Assembly: GCA_016930895.1 (NCBI GenBank)
Contig: JAFGFV010000330.1
Location: 1-11,762 of the forward strand
Origin: Spirochaetales bacterium
GTDB lineage: Bacteria > Spirochaetota > Spirochaetia > SZUA-6 > DRHE01
Direction of reading: 5' to 3'
Length of the DNA: 11,762 nucleotides
Made by a program: the position numbers and the translations under genes. Shown in pieces: positions 10,478-11,762 of this stretch (position 1 is the stretch's first letter; the number at the start of each line of letters is the position of its first letter). The notes under the pieces are model-generated. The model made no database searches, had not been told where the DNA came from, and worked only from the letters and a program-made list of their open reading frames with translations.

Positions 10478-11762
10478 GCTTCGTGCTGACACCCTTCGTG
10501 ATTGCCCTTGGCGCCAGCGCGGCCCTGTCGGCGGTCGTGGCCGCCTTGGTGCTCGGCCGCTGCCGGGTGCCTGGGGCCGCGGCCCTGGCGGCGCTCATGA
10601 TCGCCGTATGCTCCTGGTCGGTGGCTTCGGCTCTGGAAGCCGCAGTGCTGGGCCAGGAGGGCAAGTGGCTGTTCTCGAAGCTGGCGTACCTGGGGACGGT
10701 CAGCACAGGCCCGCTGTTCCTGCTGTTCAGCGTGCACTACTCGCTGCCGGGCGCGCGTTTCCGCCCGGCGCCAGCGCTTGCCCTGTGGATCGTGCCCGGT
10801 CTCGTGATGGGGGCCGCCTTCACGAACGAGCACCATGGCCTGCTGTGGACGGGCATGAGCCCCGGCGCGCTTGCGGGGTCCAACCTCATGATCTACGGCC
10901 ACGGGATCGTATTCTGGGTCATGATCATCTACCAGCTGCTCACGGTGCTGGCCGGGACCGTGCTGCTGGCCCGCTCTGTGCTGAGGCTGCGAGGCGGGCG
11001 CGGGATGTCCCGCCCGTACGCCACCCAGAGCGCGATCATCCTTGCCGCCGTGGCGGCTCCCTGGGTGGGCTTCGCCCTGTACGTCTCCCCCTTCAACCCC
11101 TTCCCGGGACTGGAGCTCTCGGTCATCTTCTTCAGCATCACCGGGCTGCTCCTGCTGCTGGGCATCACCCGCTACCGCCTCTTCGACCTGGTCCCGGTGG
11201 CCTGGCAGAGCCTGGTCGAAGGGATGAGCGACGCCGTCCTGGTCCTCGACCGGCAGAATCGGGTCGTCGACCTGAACCCCGCCGCCCTCCGGCTGCTCGC
11301 GCTCCGGCGCGGGGCGGTCGGCCAGCCCCTCGAGCAGGTGCTGGCGGCTTGGCCCGAGCTCGTCCAAACCCTCGCCGCCGCGGGGGACGAGGAGCTGGAA
11401 ACCGAAATCACCTGGAACGGGGAAAGCCCCAGGCACACGGAGCTCCGTATCTCTCGCCTGCAGGACCGCCGCGGGCAGCGGATCGGGCGCTTTGCCGTGC
11501 TCCACGACGTCACCGCCCGCAAGCGCGCGGAGGCCGAGAGAGAGCACCTGATCGCCCAACTGCAGCAGGCGCTGGCCGACATCAAGTCCCTTCGAGGGCT
11601 CCTGCCGATCTGCGCCTCCTGCAAGAAGATCCGGGACGACAAGGGCTATTGGCGGAACCTCGAGCACTACCTGGCCGAGCACTCCGAGGCGCAGTTCAGC
11701 CACGGCCTGTGCCCGGAGTGCATGGCACGCCTGTATCCGGAGTTCCGGTCGGCCGAGCTGCC
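10474..11762 (+). CDS. 7TM-PAS sensor protein with CxxC/CxxC tail, 3' end outside the window
   Basis: The frame is open from ATG 10474 to the window edge (429 codons). Residues 1 to about 235 are very hydrophobic, with about seven segments resembling the N-terminal 7TM sensor domain found on bacterial histidine kinases (HisKA_7TM type from memory): LFLLFSVHY, AFTNEHHGLLWTG, IYGHGIVFWVMIIYQLL, GLLLLLGITRYRLFDL. A PAS domain follows at about 245-355 (LVEGMSDAVLVLDRQNRVVDLNPAALRLL ends its first half), then a coiled linker from HDVTARKRAEAE. The tail has LRGLLPICASCKKIRDDKGYW and HGLCPECMARLYPEF, giving C380/C383 and C413/C416, a likely zinc-binding pair. This tail often ends PAS proteins that lack a kinase core, so the gene probably stops soon after the window, but that cannot be seen. 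It is a membrane protein whose output is unknown. Confidence 0.85.
   Translation, partial: MSFVLTPFVIALGASAALSAVVAALVLGRCRVPGAAALAALMIAVCSWSVASALEAAVLGQEGKWLFSKLAYLGTVSTGPLFLLFSVHYSLPGARFRPAPALALWIVPGLVMGAAFTNEHHGLLWTGMSPGALAGSNLMIYGHGIVFWVMIIYQLLTVLAGTVLLARSVLRLRGGRGMSRPYATQSAIILAAVAAPWVGFALYVSPFNPFPGLELSVIFFSITGLLLLLGITRYRLFDLVPVAWQSLVEGMSDAVLVLDRQNRVVDLNPAALRLLALRRGAVGQPLEQVLAAWPELVQTLAAAGDEELETEITWNGESPRHTELRISRLQDRRGQRIGRFAVLHDVTARKRAEAEREHLIAQLQQALADIKSLRGLLPICASCKKIRDDKGYWRNLEHYLAEHSEAQFSHGLCPECMARLYPEFRSAEL

Noticed and set aside
10390..11703. 437-codon minus-strand frame at the right edge
   Set aside because: It is antisense to the 7TM-PAS gene, whose promoter, membrane segments, PAS domain and Cys motifs are convincing; the antisense product is low-complexity.
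7160..11762. Sigma-54 promoters (GG-N10-GC type with TGGCAC/TTGC elements) controlled by the NtrC-type regulator
   Set aside because: I found no convincing match upstream of any gene in the window.
7160..11762. A defence island or mobile element in the regulator-rich part
   Set aside because: No nuclease, integrase, transposase, toxin-antitoxin pair, tRNA or terminal repeat was seen; base composition is like the rest of the window.

Overview
The window comes from a GC-rich bacterial chromosome: codon third positions are mostly G or C and long antisense open frames are common. The gene set fits an environmental proteobacterium, probably of the Desulfobacterota/deltaproteobacterial type. It includes a sigma-54 enhancer-binding response regulator, a small multi-cysteine CGGC-domain protein, and a 7TM-PAS protein with a CxxC/CxxC tail. 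The taxonomic guess is inference from gene types, not a match. No tRNA, rRNA, CRISPR array, transposase or integrase was seen.

Left third (1-4950). The window opens inside the 3' part of an AAA/DUF4143 ATPase gene. This converges on a minus-strand CGGC-domain gene, which is divergent from rpiA (ribose-5-phosphate isomerase A). The 141-bp rpiA/CGGC gap holds an 18-bp inverted repeat whose arms carry outward-pointing -35 elements. A monocistronic exported penicillin-acylase-family (Ntn) hydrolase follows, with its own sigma-70-like promoter and a strong GC hairpin after its stop.

Middle (4950-7144). A TTGACA promoter lies against that hairpin and starts a two-gene operon: panB (pantothenate/CoA biosynthesis) and a 420-residue protein I do not recognise. 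The two genes have nearly identical ribosome-binding contexts. panC is not the next gene.

Right part (7160-11762) is a signalling block. In order it holds an NtrC-type response regulator (minus strand), a divergent cyclic-nucleotide-binding (CNB) protein, a second and convergent CNB-like protein, and a divergent 7TM-PAS protein that runs off the window. The first CNB protein appears to start at a CTG codon and carries a shortened HD-GYP-like domain. The second CNB protein has an altered ligand cassette and a Cys-containing N-terminal module. The gap between it and the 7TM-PAS gene holds two TACG-N4-CGTA dyads 30 bp apart plus two degenerate copies. These lie upstream of a near-consensus sigma-70 promoter whose predicted transcript has only a very short leader. 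No histidine kinase or cyclase catalytic domain is visible, so inputs and outputs of the block lie elsewhere or beyond the right edge. This block is the best candidate here for something undescribed.

Every gap between genes is shorter than 300 bases; the longest is the operator-bearing gap at 10228-10473.
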